From Gemmatimonadaceae bacterium (GTDB lineage Bacteria > Gemmatimonadota > Gemmatimonadetes > Gemmatimonadales > Gemmatimonadaceae), in contig JABAQJ010000007.1 of assembly GCA_019186945.1 (NCBI GenBank), positions 1 through 64,000 on the forward strand: a stretch of DNA of 64,000 bases. Direction: 5' to 3'. Positions 45,566-55,031 of this stretch are shown one piece after another (position 1 is the first letter of the stretch; every line of letters starts with the position of its first letter). The position numbers and the translations under genes were made by a program. Below the pieces are notes generated by a model, which saw only the letters and a list, made by a program, of their open reading frames with translations, ran no database searches and was not told the DNA's origin.

Positions 45566-48500
45566 ATGCGCTCGCGTCACCAGTCGCTGGCCAGTATCCC
45601 ATTGTCCTTCGGGCTCGCTTTTCTGACGGGCATTGCTCCATTGAGCGGTGCGGCCGGACAGCGTCCCACAACGCAGACCGGTGTGCGCGCTTTGCAGCCG
45701 GCGCCGGCTGGACCAATCGTATTCGACACTACGCTCTTTGCCTCGATGCGGTGGCGCGAGATCGGACCCGCACGCGGCGGGCGTTCGGTCGCCGTGGCCG
45801 GTTCCGCGCAGCGCCCGTACGAATACTGGATGGGCACCACTGGCGGTGGCGTCTACAAGACCGTGGATGGCGGCATGAACTGGCAAGCGGCCACCGACGG
45901 CTATTTCGGCGGCACCATTGGCGCGATCGAGGTCGATCCCACGAACGCCGACGTCGTGTGGGTGGGAGGAGGCGAGACGGAGATTCGCGGCAACACGTCG
46001 TCCGGCGATGGTCTATGGAAGACAACGAACGCCGGCCGTACCTGGACGATGCTTGGCTTTCGCGACGACTACATCTCTACCATCCGCATCGATCCCCGGA
46101 ACCCGCAGGTAGCGTACATCGGCGTGTTTGGCGACCCGTTCAAGTCCACGCAGGCGCGCGGGCTTTTCAAGACCACCGATGGCGGTCGCACATTCGACAA
46201 GGTCCTGTACCTGAACGATTCGACCGGCGTGATCGACGTCGCGTTGGATCCGTCGAATCCTCAGGTGCTTTACGTCGCGATGTGGCAGGCGTGGCGCGCG
46301 CCGTGGGGGATGTCCTCGGGCGGCATCCACTCCGGTTTGTACAAGAGCACCGACGGCGGTGCGACGTGGGTCAATCTGACGAAGACTGCGGCTGGTTTGC
46401 CACGCGGCATCCTGGGCAAGATCGGCGTGGCAGTGTCGCCGGCGAATCCGAACCGTGTCTGGGCGCTCGTCGAGCACGACTCGGGTGGCGTCTACCGATC
46501 GAACGATGCCGGAGCCACGTGGACCTATATCAACCGGGAGCGGAAGTTGCGTCAACGTGCCTGGTACTACACGCAGATCTTCGCGGACCCGAAGGACACG
46601 AATGTCGTCTACGCGCTCAACACCGGGTTCTATCGATCCCGTGACGGAGGGAAATCGTTCCCGGAGTCGCTCAATCCGCCGCATGGTGACAATCACGATC
46701 TGTGGATTGCCCCCAACGACCCGATGCGGATGGTGAACGGCAACGACGGCGGCGCCAACGTGTCATTCAACGGCGGCCGGACATGGACGGACCAGGAGTT
46801 CCCGACGGCGCAGTTCTATCACGTCTCCACGACGAACGAGTTTCCGTACCGGATTTGTGGAGCGCAGCAGGACAACACGACGTTGTGCGGCCCGAGCCGC
46901 AAGCAGGGGCCGATCATCCGTGCCGACTGGTACGACGCGGGCGGTTGCGAATCCGGTTACATCGCGGCGCATCCGCTCAAGCCTAACGTGACGTTCGCCG
47001 GGTGTTACGGAGGCAACCTGGATCGCAAGGATCGGACGACGGACTTCACGCGGGATGTGACGGTGTATCCGCGTAACCCGATGGGACATTCGTCGGAGGA
47101 CATCAAGGTTCGTTTCAACTGGACGTTCCCGATCGTGTTCTCGCGCCACAATCCCGGCGTGCTGTATGCGGCTGGCTCGCAGCTCTTCCGGTCGACGAAC
47201 GAGGGCGAGAGCTGGACGGCCGTGTCCCCGGAGCTTGCCCGACGCGACCCGAAGACCATGGGTGCCTCTGGTGGACCGATCACGAAGGACCAGACTGGCG
47301 TGGAAACGTACGGGATCATCTTCACGTTCGAGGAGTCCCCGGTAACGCCAGGGCTTCTCTGGGCGGGCACGGACGACGGCTGGGTCTGGATCTCGCGGAA
47401 CAACGGCGTGTCGTGGGACAAGGTAACCCCTCCGGACATCGGCGACTTCACGCGGATCTCGATCATCGAACCGTCGCGATATGCTGCCGGCACGGCGTAC
47501 CTTGCAGCGAATCGATACGCGTTAGGCGACAACCGTCCGCTCCTGTACAAGACCGTGGACTACGGGAAGACGTGGACCAAGATCGTGAACGGCATCGCGA
47601 ACGACCACTTCACGCGTGTGATCCGCGAGGATCCCGTGCGCCGCGGGCTGTTGTTTGCCGGGACCGAACGTGGCGTGATGGTCTCGTTCGACGACGGCCT
47701 GAACTGGCGGTCGGTGCAACGCAATCTACCGCGAGTACCGGTGCACGACATTGCCATCAAGGACAACGACGTCATCGCCGCGACGCACGGGCGGTCGTTC
47801 TGGGTTCTGGATGACATCAGCGCCTTCCGGCAGATCACGCCCTCGGCGGTAGCGCGAGAGGCATTCCTGTTCAAGCCGGTGGATGCCGTGCGCACCCAGT
47901 GGAGCGGCGGTGGCCCGGGTGGAGGTGGCGGGGGAGCGGGCTTCGCCGGTGCCAACCCGCCGTCTGGTGCGGTGATCCAGTACTACGTCAAGCAGCCGAA
48001 CCAGCGTGTGAACCTCGATTTCCTCGATGCGCGTGGTGAAACGATCCAGAGCTTCACCAGCGACCAGGAACCCGATTTCGCCGCCGACAGCGTGCGGCGG
48101 GAAGCTATTCGTTCCCAGCGCATCGATTCGCTGGTTCGGCGCGGCATGACGCGGGACAGCGCCGAGCGTATGGTGCCGTTCACGCGCGCTGGCGGTTCCG
48201 CTGGGGGTGACGACGACTCGCCTCGCCGTGCTCCACGGCCACGCGTTGCCAACCGGGCGGGCCTCAACACCTTCGCCTGGAACCTGCGATATCCGGATGC
48301 CGTTTCGTTCGACAACCTGATCATGTGGGCGGCCAGCACGACCGGGCCGGTGGCGCCGCCGGGCACCTACTCGGTGCGGATGACCGTGAACGGCGGAGAT
48401 CCGCAGACGCAGACGTTCCGGGTGCGGAAGGATCCCCGCTCAACCTCGACGGACGCGGACATACTCGAGCAGTTCAAGCTCATGATAGCCATCCGCGACA

Positions 48501-48949
48501 GGACGACTGAGGCCAACAACGCCGTGCGCATGGTCCGCAACATGCGCTGGCAAGTCGATGAACGCACCGGACAGCTCCCAGCGGACAAGAAAGGCGAGTT
48601 CACGTCGATCGCCACCGGGATGGTCGACAAGATCACAGACAACGAGAGAGCCGTCTACCAGACGCGGAACGAAAGCAACCAGGATCCGCTGAATTTCCCC
48701 ATCCGGCTGAACAACGAGATCGCCGGAGTCGCGAGCTACGTTGGCCAGGGCGAATATCGACCGACGAAGCAGGCGTACGAGGTGTTCAACATGCTCTCGA
48801 AGGAACTCGATGTGCAGTTGAAGGCATTGAAAGGGACACTGGATGCCGACCTGCCACGGCTCAACGCGATTCTCCGGGCTGCGGGATTGCAGGAATTGAA
48901 GCCCAGCACCGAGGAGCCGAAGAAGAACCGGCCCAACGTGGCGATGTAG
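45566..48949 (+). CDS. VPS10/sortilin-type BNR beta-propeller protein, copy 2
   Basis: 1127 residues with a signal peptide (MRSRHQSLASIPLSFGLAFL). The body repeats the Asp-box layout of the 13350-16730 paralogue nearly motif for motif (KTVDGGMNW, KTTDGGRTF, RSNDAGATW, VSFDDGLNW), and the C-terminus ends PSTEEPKK, parallel to PSTDEIKP. A Gly-rich insert near residue 790 is peculiar to this copy. A GGAGG four bases before the ATG fixes the start. The two paralogues stand ~32 kb apart with no synteny between their flanks. Function unknown; exported. Confidence 0.9.
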   Translation: MRSRHQSLASIPLSFGLAFLTGIAPLSGAAGQRPTTQTGVRALQPAPAGPIVFDTTLFASMRWREIGPARGGRSVAVAGSAQRPYEYWMGTTGGGVYKTVDGGMNWQAATDGYFGGTIGAIEVDPTNADVVWVGGGETEIRGNTSSGDGLWKTTNAGRTWTMLGFRDDYISTIRIDPRNPQVAYIGVFGDPFKSTQARGLFKTTDGGRTFDKVLYLNDSTGVIDVALDPSNPQVLYVAMWQAWRAPWGMSSGGIHSGLYKSTDGGATWVNLTKTAAGLPRGILGKIGVAVSPANPNRVWALVEHDSGGVYRSNDAGATWTYINRERKLRQRAWYYTQIFADPKDTNVVYALNTGFYRSRDGGKSFPESLNPPHGDNHDLWIAPNDPMRMVNGNDGGANVSFNGGRTWTDQEFPTAQFYHVSTTNEFPYRICGAQQDNTTLCGPSRKQGPIIRADWYDAGGCESGYIAAHPLKPNVTFAGCYGGNLDRKDRTTDFTRDVTVYPRNPMGHSSEDIKVRFNWTFPIVFSRHNPGVLYAAGSQLFRSTNEGESWTAVSPELARRDPKTMGASGGPITKDQTGVETYGIIFTFEESPVTPGLLWAGTDDGWVWISRNNGVSWDKVTPPDIGDFTRISIIEPSRYAAGTAYLAANRYALGDNRPLLYKTVDYGKTWTKIVNGIANDHFTRVIREDPVRRGLLFAGTERGVMVSFDDGLNWRSVQRNLPRVPVHDIAIKDNDVIAATHGRSFWVLDDISAFRQITPSAVAREAFLFKPVDAVRTQWSGGGPGGGGGGAGFAGANPPSGAVIQYYVKQPNQRVNLDFLDARGETIQSFTSDQEPDFAADSVRREAIRSQRIDSLVRRGMTRDSAERMVPFTRAGGSAGGDDDSPRRAPRPRVANRAGLNTFAWNLRYPDAVSFDNLIMWAASTTGPVAPPGTYSVRMTVNGGDPQTQTFRVRKDPRSTSTDADILEQFKLMIAIRDRTTEANNAVRMVRNMRWQVDERTGQLPADKKGEFTSIATGMVDKITDNERAVYQTRNESNQDPLNFPIRLNNEIAGVASYVGQGEYRPTKQAYEVFNMLSKELDVQLKALKGTLDADLPRLNAILRAAGLQELKPSTEEPKKNRPNVAM

Positions 48950-48966
48950 ATCGCGGGATCCCGGCG

Positions 48967-50214
48967 TCAGGCGCGAGTGATCTCGGTCGATCGTTCCAGA
49001 TCTTCGAGGAACATCGACTCGGCTTCAGCGCCTAACGCCGGATCCTCGATGATCGCATCCAGTTCGTAGTTGATGGCTATCGCGAGCGGGTTGAGGTCGG
49101 TCGACCCGACACGGAGCCAGCGTCCATCGACGACCGTCGTCTTCGCGTGCATCATGTCGCCGCGCCACTCCCACAGCCTCACTCCGCTGCGGAGCAATCG
49201 CGCGTAGACCTTGACGAAGAAGCGGCGCTGCCACGGGTGATCGTACTTGCTTGGTACGAGTACGCGCACGTCCACTCCGTCGCGAGCGGCGCCGGCCAAT
49301 GCCTCGAGTTCCGGCCATGAAGGAAGGAAGTACGCGCTCGCGATCCACATAGAACGCTGTGCGGCCACTGCCTGCAGCTGCACTACGCGCGACACTCGCA
49401 GTCGCCCGGGTTCTCCTTCGATGATCCCTACCAGCGACAACGGATGGTACCGCGCGTTGAGATGCGAATCGATCGCGCGACCGTGCCGGCCCGAGTGCAG
49501 GCGACGCCACTCCGGGGTGCGGCCAAGGGCGCGCGCCCACATCCGCTCGAACGATACCTTCATGTCTTCGGCCGCCGGTCCCTCGATGGACACCGCCGTG
49601 TCACGCCATGGCCACCGCTTGCGCCGGCGCGTCGTCAATCCCCACTCTTTGCCAATCCCCACGCCACCGGTCACGCCAGCACGGCCATCGGCCACCAGCA
49701 GCTTCCGATGGTCTCGGGGGAGCAGCCCGAACCAGGCACGCCAGCCCGGCGGGTTGAACAGCCGAACATCCACTCCCGACTTCCGGATGTCGCGGAAGAA
49801 ACGCTTGGGAGTGGGCCATCGTCCCACCCAGTCCACCAGCATCCGGACCTTCACACCGCGCTCGGCGGCGGCCCGAAACGCACCTGCGAACTGCTGGCCG
49901 ACTTCGTCGTCGTGGAAGATATAGCCTTCGAACTCGATGGTCTCTCTGGCGGCGGAGATCAGGTCCAACATGCTCTCGAACGTCTGCGGACCGTCCCGCA
50001 GGAGGCGGACGGTATTACCGGCGGAGACCTCGGCAGCTGCAATACGCCAGACCGCACGCGAGAACGACGGGCGAGGGCCATCCGTGCCGAGTGTCGTGCG
50101 CACCGACGCCGGCACCATCGGCCGCTCCAGCGGCACGAGAGGAACCGCATCCGGCGAATCCACCTGAGGTGCGTCGCGTGCCGGTGAGCTTCCCGCTGCG
50201 ACGGGGTCAGTCAT
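48967..50214 (-). CDS. Cardiolipin-synthase-like phospholipase D
   Basis: 415 residues. Two HKD motifs are visible: DHRKLLVADGRAGVTGG and MHAKTTVVDGRWLRVGS, each with His, Lys and Asp in the right spacing. Family members transfer phosphatidyl groups (cardiolipin synthase) or hydrolyse phospholipids. Unlike ClsA, no long N-terminal membrane pair is seen; the N-terminus is Pro/Ala-rich, so the protein may be ClsB-like. The ATG at 50214 overlaps the stop of the ThrE-like gene (ATGA); the open frame further upstream overlaps that gene and is not used. Confidence 0.9.
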   Translation of the reverse strand: MTDPVAAGSSPARDAPQVDSPDAVPLVPLERPMVPASVRTTLGTDGPRPSFSRAVWRIAAAEVSAGNTVRLLRDGPQTFESMLDLISAARETIEFEGYIFHDDEVGQQFAGAFRAAAERGVKVRMLVDWVGRWPTPKRFFRDIRKSGVDVRLFNPPGWRAWFGLLPRDHRKLLVADGRAGVTGGVGIGKEWGLTTRRRKRWPWRDTAVSIEGPAAEDMKVSFERMWARALGRTPEWRRLHSGRHGRAIDSHLNARYHPLSLVGIIEGEPGRLRVSRVVQLQAVAAQRSMWIASAYFLPSWPELEALAGAARDGVDVRVLVPSKYDHPWQRRFFVKVYARLLRSGVRLWEWRGDMMHAKTTVVDGRWLRVGSTDLNPLAIAINYELDAIIEDPALGAEAESMFLEDLERSTEITRA

Positions 50215-51500
50215 CGCCCGGACACGCGGGAGGTGATCGGTCGGAGAGCCACCTGCGCTGTCATTGCCCCGATCGCGAGCGTCAGGGCGATGAACAGCAT
50301 CTGGAACCCTGTCTGCACCGCAACCGTGACGTCGCGGCTGACGAGCGAGCCCATGCTCATGAACCCGATCGAGCCGGGCACGAGCAGCACGGTGGCTGGC
50401 TGCTGCAACACCGGATAAGGCAGCTGCAGCCATCGGGCGAGTAGCGTGCCGGCCGCCATCGCTGTGAAAGCGCCGACGAACGCGCTGGCCGTGGTTCCCA
50501 GCGCCAGGCCGGCAACGTAGGCCGCGAGCGACGTCACGATGCATGTGAGCGTGATCCAGGTCGTGTCCCGGCGCCGCCCGCGAAACAGCACCGTGAGTGA
50601 CACGCCTGCGGCCAGTGGCGAGAGGATACGTACCCACGTCGGCAGGTTCGTTGGGCTGGGCATGACGAGGGAAGTCGCGCCGCCACGCTCGACCGCCTGG
50701 CCACCGACGACGACGCCCACGATCAACAGCAGCAAGGTCGTGATGGCCGCAAGGAAACGACCCGATCCGGATGTCCAGTGGCCCTGCGCGAGTTCCGTCA
50801 TGGCTACCGTCAGACGCCACCCCGGCAGGAGGATCACCAACGATGCGACAAGCATTGGCATCGGGCGCACATCGCGTACGCCGAACTGGGTTACCCCGAA
50901 CGCCAACGCCGACGCCAGAGCCGCCAAGGCTACCGGCGCCAGCGGATCCAGGTGCGGGCGCTTGCCGACGTATTCGAGGATCGCACCCACGATCGCCCCC
51001 ATCAGCACGGCGAGCAGCAACTCGGTACGCTCGGCGTGCAACAGGAGCCCTGCCGAACCGCTGAGCAGCGCGCTACCGGCTACAGTGCGCCACGGCCGCG
51101 ACTTCGGCCGCCACTCGAGAAGCGTTGCGAGTCGCTCGGCCGCGTCGTCCGGCGTAATCTCGAATCGCATGACCCGCGCAAGTATTCGGTGCAGGGCAAT
51201 CGACCGTTCGTAGTCGGGCGCCGCCAGCTGAAGCCGGATGACGTGCGTCCACTGACGCTCGCCTTTCGAGACGGAAAGCAGGATTGCGGTCGCCGTGGCG
51301 TTGGTGTCGGCCCGAAATCCGAACCGTGAGGCAAGCGCCGAGATTCCCTCTTCGATGCGAGCTGGCACCTCGTCGACCGCCGCGTAGGCGCGAGCCGTCA
51401 GAAGGAGAAAGCGGGCCGTGCCCTCGTCTGTCGCCGGGCTGGGGAGCGCGGCGGCCTCGTAGGTGGCCGTGAGCGAATAGGGGGAGACCGGAGCGGACAT
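50211..51500 (-). CDS. ThrE-family threonine/serine exporter-like protein
   Basis: 429 residues combining the N-terminal cytoplasmic DUF1212-type half (DEGTARFLLLTARAYAAVDEV near the start, RIEEGISALASRFGF) and a membrane half of about ten helices with GSAGLLLHAERTELLLAVL and, late, PYPVLQQPATVLLVPGSIGFM. This is the ThrE/YjjP-YjjB single-chain layout, which exports small neutral amino acids or organic acids in characterised cases. The ATG at 51500 faces fabI divergently with 103 bases between. Coupled to the phospholipase D gene downstream. Confidence 0.88.
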   Translation of the reverse strand: MSAPVSPYSLTATYEAAALPSPATDEGTARFLLLTARAYAAVDEVPARIEEGISALASRFGFRADTNATATAILLSVSKGERQWTHVIRLQLAAPDYERSIALHRILARVMRFEITPDDAAERLATLLEWRPKSRPWRTVAGSALLSGSAGLLLHAERTELLLAVLMGAIVGAILEYVGKRPHLDPLAPVALAALASALAFGVTQFGVRDVRPMPMLVASLVILLPGWRLTVAMTELAQGHWTSGSGRFLAAITTLLLLIVGVVVGGQAVERGGATSLVMPSPTNLPTWVRILSPLAAGVSLTVLFRGRRRDTTWITLTCIVTSLAAYVAGLALGTTASAFVGAFTAMAAGTLLARWLQLPYPVLQQPATVLLVPGSIGFMSMGSLVSRDVTVAVQTGFQMLFIALTLAIGAMTAQVALRPITSRVSGR

Positions 51501-51603
51501 CGGGATCGGGCGGCTGCAATCACGTGGACGGTAGCGCCACGTCGGCACGGCGTGAAGGGCGCAAGGACTTGCCCGCGCACGTCCGAGCGGCGATATCCCT
51601 CGC

Positions 51604-52509
51604 ATGCTCAACATCGACCTCACAGGCAAGCGCGCGCTCGTGGCGGGGGTGGCGGACGACGGCGGGTTCGGGTTCGCGATCGCGAAGGCGCTCGCGGAGG
51701 CTGGCGCCAGCGTGTGCGTCGGAACGTGGCCGCCTGCGCTCAAGATCTTCCTCACCCTCCTCGAGCGCGGAAATCTCGACGCATCCCGGACGCTGTCGGA
51801 CGGCAGCCAACTCCAGTTCGAACGCATCTATCCTCTCGATGCGGGCTACGATTCGCTGGCCGATGTGCCAGCGCATCTGGCGCATAGCCGTCGTTATGCG
51901 GACACCGGGGACTTCTCCCTCGCCGGGCTGGCCGACCACCTAACGAAGGACTTTGGGACACCGTCGCTCGACATCCTGGTCCATTCGCTGGCCAACGGAC
52001 CGGAGGTGAAAAAACCGCTGCTGGAAACCTCGCGTGCCGGCTACCTCGATGCCGTGTCCGTGAGCGCGTACTCGCTGATCGCGATGCTGCAGCGGCTCGG
52101 TCCGTTGATGCGTCCGGGCGGGTCCGCGATCTCGCTGACCTACATGGCCAGCGAGCGCGTCATCCCGGGGTACGGTGGCGGGATGTCTTCCTCCAAGGCT
52201 GCGCTCGAAAGCGACACGCGGACTCTCGCGTACGAGGCTGGCCGCAAATGGGGAATCCGGGTCAACACGATTTCTGCCGGACCGTATGCCTCGCGTGCGG
52301 CGAGCGCAATCGGGATCATCAGCCGGATGGTAGACTACTGCGCGGCGAACTCGCCGCTCCCCCAGGCACTGGATGCGATCGAAGTAGGACGCGCGGCGGC
52401 GTTTCTGGCAAGCCCGCTCAGCAGTGGCATCACCGCCCACACGCTGTATGTGGACAAGGGATACCATGCCATGGGAATGGCCGTGGAAGGGCTCGCTACC
52501 CGGAGCTAA
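51604..52509 (+). CDS. fabI: Enoyl-[acyl-carrier-protein] reductase, plant-type FabI
   Basis: 301 residues, longer than E. coli FabI because of an insertion before the active site ([19 protein letters not shown]). NAD(P)H binding at the N-terminus has [18 protein letters not shown]. The catalytic Tyr190 and Lys198 are in [18 protein letters not shown]...SSK, the spacing of plant and apicomplexan ENR. It performs the last step of each fatty-acid elongation cycle. The plant-like insertion type also occurs in several bacterial phyla. Divergent from the ThrE-like gene. Confidence 0.94.
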   Translation: MLNIDLTGKRALVAGVADDGGFGFAIAKALAEAGASVCVGTWPPALKIFLTLLERGNLDASRTLSDGSQLQFERIYPLDAGYDSLADVPAHLAHSRRYADTGDFSLAGLADHLTKDFGTPSLDILVHSLANGPEVKKPLLETSRAGYLDAVSVSAYSLIAMLQRLGPLMRPGGSAISLTYMASERVIPGYGGGMSSSKAALESDTRTLAYEAGRKWGIRVNTISAGPYASRAASAIGIISRMVDYCAANSPLPQALDAIEVGRAAAFLASPLSSGITAHTLYVDKGYHAMGMAVEGLATRS

Positions 52510-52605
52510 ACGTCAGCCGCAATCGTCAGGAGCCACCGCCTGGCTCATGGTATTACCGCCGGCAGCGATCACGGTGGAAAGGGCCAAGTCAGCGCAAGTT
52601 CGCGA

Positions 52606-53757
52606 TCAGCGCTTGCGCTTGTAGGTCGAGTCGGGGACGAACGTGAATGGCTGGTGGACGACCTGCATCACCGGGTGGCCGGACTTGAGTGCCGGCAGGA
52701 AGCTCGCGTCCTTGATTGCGCGCCGTACGCTCTCGCCAAACGCCGGGTGTGTCGCGGTCACGATGTTGAAGCTATCCATGTCCACGTCCCCCGTAATATC
52801 GACGACGAATTCGGCGACGACCTTTCCGGGAACCGCTGCTTCGAACAGGGAGTCGGGGTAGATCGGAATGGTGCGCCTCACACTGTCCTGGTGGGCGGGC
52901 ACGTCTACCTGGTCGGCAGTGAAAACTCCCTTGCCATCGACCATCATGGCGATTTCCGCCGCGGCGGACGGACCTTTCCGTTTCTTGGGCCGGAGTTCGC
53001 CCTGGCGGGACCAGATGATGATCGTACCGCAGCTGCTTGAAATGGAGCGAGTCCCCAGGAACTCGGTTGGCACACTGGACGGACCCGAGTAGATCTCGAT
53101 GCCTTCCAGGGAGCGCGGGCTGAGTGCGTCGATGTCGAACTCCCCGGCAAAAAGCGGGGTGCCGTCGAGCCAAGTCAGCGGGGGACAGTTCGCGCCGCGG
53201 AAGCGTATCTGGTTTCGGCTCGGGCCGCGCGTGTCCACACGCGCACCGGGAACCATCCGGAACATGTCGGTCAGGTTGGACGGATTACGGCGCTCGATCT
53301 GGTCGCGCGTGATGAAGTGGCCGATTCCGCGGTCACGCCGCGCGTAAAACCCGGCCATTCGGCCGGAAATGCTGCGGCGACCGTACACGAGTACCGGTTG
53401 GAGCTGGACTGCAAGACGCCGGATGCTCAATTCGACTGTTATTGCTTCGCCAGCCAGCACCATCACGTGTGCTGTGTCGGGCCGGAATCCGATCCGGCGC
53501 ACTCCCAAGGTCAACGCTCCGGCGGGCACCTTGCCAAGCCGGAACTCGCCGCGATCATCCGTTTCGATGTGTAGAGTGGAACCCCGGATCGAGATCTCCA
53601 CGCCGCTGATTGCCGAGCCCAGCGTGTCCCTTACGATTCCGGTGATGGATCCGGTCCCCACGTCCTGCGCCGCGAGCGCAGTTCCCGTCAGGCAGGCAGC
53701 TGCACAGAGCCGGCGACACACGCCGGCGGCGGTTGCGAAACGAGCGCTCTTCGTCAT
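52606..53757 (-). CDS. TonB-plug protein fused to a TonB C-terminal domain, lacking the beta-barrel
   Basis: 383 residues. Signal (residues 1-30); carboxypeptidase-regulatory-like domain (about 37-115, GSITGIVRDTLGSAISGVE); TonB-receptor plug-like domain (about 125-252, NLTDMFRMVPGARV, RFRGANCPPLTWLDG); then a C-terminal TonB_C-like domain (about 296-375, IYPDSLFEAAVPGKVVAEFV, FGESVRRAIKDASFLPAL, QPFTFVP). No barrel of ~600 residues follows the plug, as would be normal in a receptor, and no TonB transmembrane N-terminus is seen. The ATG at 53757 follows GGGAGG and is the preferred start. Whether this is a signalling or an adaptor protein is unknown. Confidence 0.85.
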   Translation of the reverse strand: MTKSARFATAAGVCRRLCAAACLTGTALAAQDVGTGSITGIVRDTLGSAISGVEISIRGSTLHIETDDRGEFRLGKVPAGALTLGVRRIGFRPDTAHVMVLAGEAITVELSIRRLAVQLQPVLVYGRRSISGRMAGFYARRDRGIGHFITRDQIERRNPSNLTDMFRMVPGARVDTRGPSRNQIRFRGANCPPLTWLDGTPLFAGEFDIDALSPRSLEGIEIYSGPSSVPTEFLGTRSISSSCGTIIIWSRQGELRPKKRKGPSAAAEIAMMVDGKGVFTADQVDVPAHQDSVRRTIPIYPDSLFEAAVPGKVVAEFVVDITGDVDMDSFNIVTATHPAFGESVRRAIKDASFLPALKSGHPVMQVVHQPFTFVPDSTYKRKR

Positions 53758-54346
53758 ACCAAACACCTCCCGCACGTCACCATGCGGACGTCAGCCGCTC
53801 TGCGCGGTCTGAGCGTTCTTCGAGTAACTGGTCGAAGTCCGGGCGCTGGAGGCACGCAGGCTACGCGCGGTGCTTCAACCTCTACATTACGGTACAGTCG
53901 CACGTTTGCGAAAGAGTCCACTTCCTTGCTGAAGAGGCGCTGGTCAATGACGACCCGTCTGTTTCTTCTGACGGAGCGTCCCGGAATCCGCAACCGGACC
54001 AGACGGGTGGCTCGATCCGAGCATGGCGGCCTGGAGCCGATGGCGACCTCCTGTCACGTCAGTTCCCCTGCTTCCCTACCTTTCCAGCCTCTCATTGGCA
54101 ACAGCGATGGGACGAACTGCTTTCCGGAGGGCGAGTGCGTGCCAGGTCCAGCGGGTGGATGGCGCGACGGGCACTCGCCGCCGTTCCATCCATCCGATTC
54201 GGCCCGAGGTCGTGACAGTCGGACGGTGCGCGCCAATCGCTGCCGTCTGGCTCGGAGCCGACCGTCGGTGTGCGGCACTTGGGTCACCTGCGCCCACCGC
54301 GGCACGCGCCGGCGGCACGGTTCATTGCGCCGGTGAGCTCCGGCGA
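53758..54346. other. Intergenic region, no gene seen
   Basis: 589 bases between the 3' end of the Cys-rich lipoprotein gene and the start of the plug-TonB gene, both on the minus strand. It must include the promoter for the latter, but no clear elements are recognised. A short GC hairpin (CGCCGG 54328-54333 with CCGGCG 54340-54345) lies at its right end, directly after the lipoprotein stop. Confidence 0.55.
54328..54345 (-). terminator. Weak hairpin after Cys-rich lipoprotein gene
   Basis: A 6-bp stem with a 6-nt loop directly after the stop codon at 54347-54349. Short and without a T-run, so only a tentative terminator. Confidence 0.3.
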
Positions 54347-54997
54347 TCAGCTCCAGTTTTCCGCAATGTCTTCCAGGTCGATCTGTGCCTGAGTATCCGA
54401 AACGCTCACGCCCTTCACGCAGCACGCCTTCCGGTCACACGTAAAGCACACATATGGCCGGATTGGCCCGCTGCCTTGTAGAAACAGCCTTGCATCCGGA
54501 CCCAGTGACCCATCCGTGTCGGCGACAGACACGAAAAGTGGTTGAATCGTGCTCGGGCCGGGATACGATGTCAGCTTGATCTGCCAGTTTCCCGCGGAGC
54601 GTCGAACGATGGCGAACGACAGGCCGGACTCGACATAGGGAAAATCGACCGAGGCGACGCCGCTCCGGATCACGCAGCCGATCCGCCGCCAGTTCCCGTC
54701 CTGCAGATCGGCGTAGGAGATGCTGGTTGCCCACGCGCCGATGCAGAGGTCGATGCGTCCGGCATCTCCCTGAATGTCCGAGTACGCATACGGGCTCTCC
54801 GGCAGAAGGTCGTACCGCACTCCGCGGGCGAAGGCGGTGAGGGTCGAGTCCGACGTCGAGTCGCCCGTGAATGCTGCGCCGCCTTTCGGCGCGTCCTGAG
54901 TCCCGATTTGCGTGTCCTCGACCACGCTGCATGCGATCGCGCCCGCCAGTATCAACATGGTGAGGCTTAAGGCGGCTCGTGTTACGCTCCTTGGCAT
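54347..54997 (-). CDS. Lipoprotein with Cys-rich C-terminal motif
   Basis: 216 residues. The lipobox is LAGAIAC. The mature part has aromatic/beta-like sequence (SPYAYSDIQGDAG, YADLQDGNW, VDFPYVESGLSF) and, near the C-terminus, a tight cysteine cluster (CFTCDRKACC) of four cysteines within ten residues. No family recognised. The start at 54997 has GGGAGGG upstream. It lies 34 bases after the kinase 2 stop and is probably co-transcribed with it; an extracytoplasmic partner or input for that kinase is a guess. The frame extends upstream to 55258, within the kinase gene, and is not used there. Confidence 0.72.
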   Translation of the reverse strand: MPRSVTRAALSLTMLILAGAIACSVVEDTQIGTQDAPKGGAAFTGDSTSDSTLTAFARGVRYDLLPESPYAYSDIQGDAGRIDLCIGAWATSISYADLQDGNWRRIGCVIRSGVASVDFPYVESGLSFAIVRRSAGNWQIKLTSYPGPSTIQPLFVSVADTDGSLGPDARLFLQGSGPIRPYVCFTCDRKACCVKGVSVSDTQAQIDLEDIAENWS

Positions 54998-55031
54998 TCG
55001 TGTACCCTCCCTCTGAGATGGTGTCCATCCA

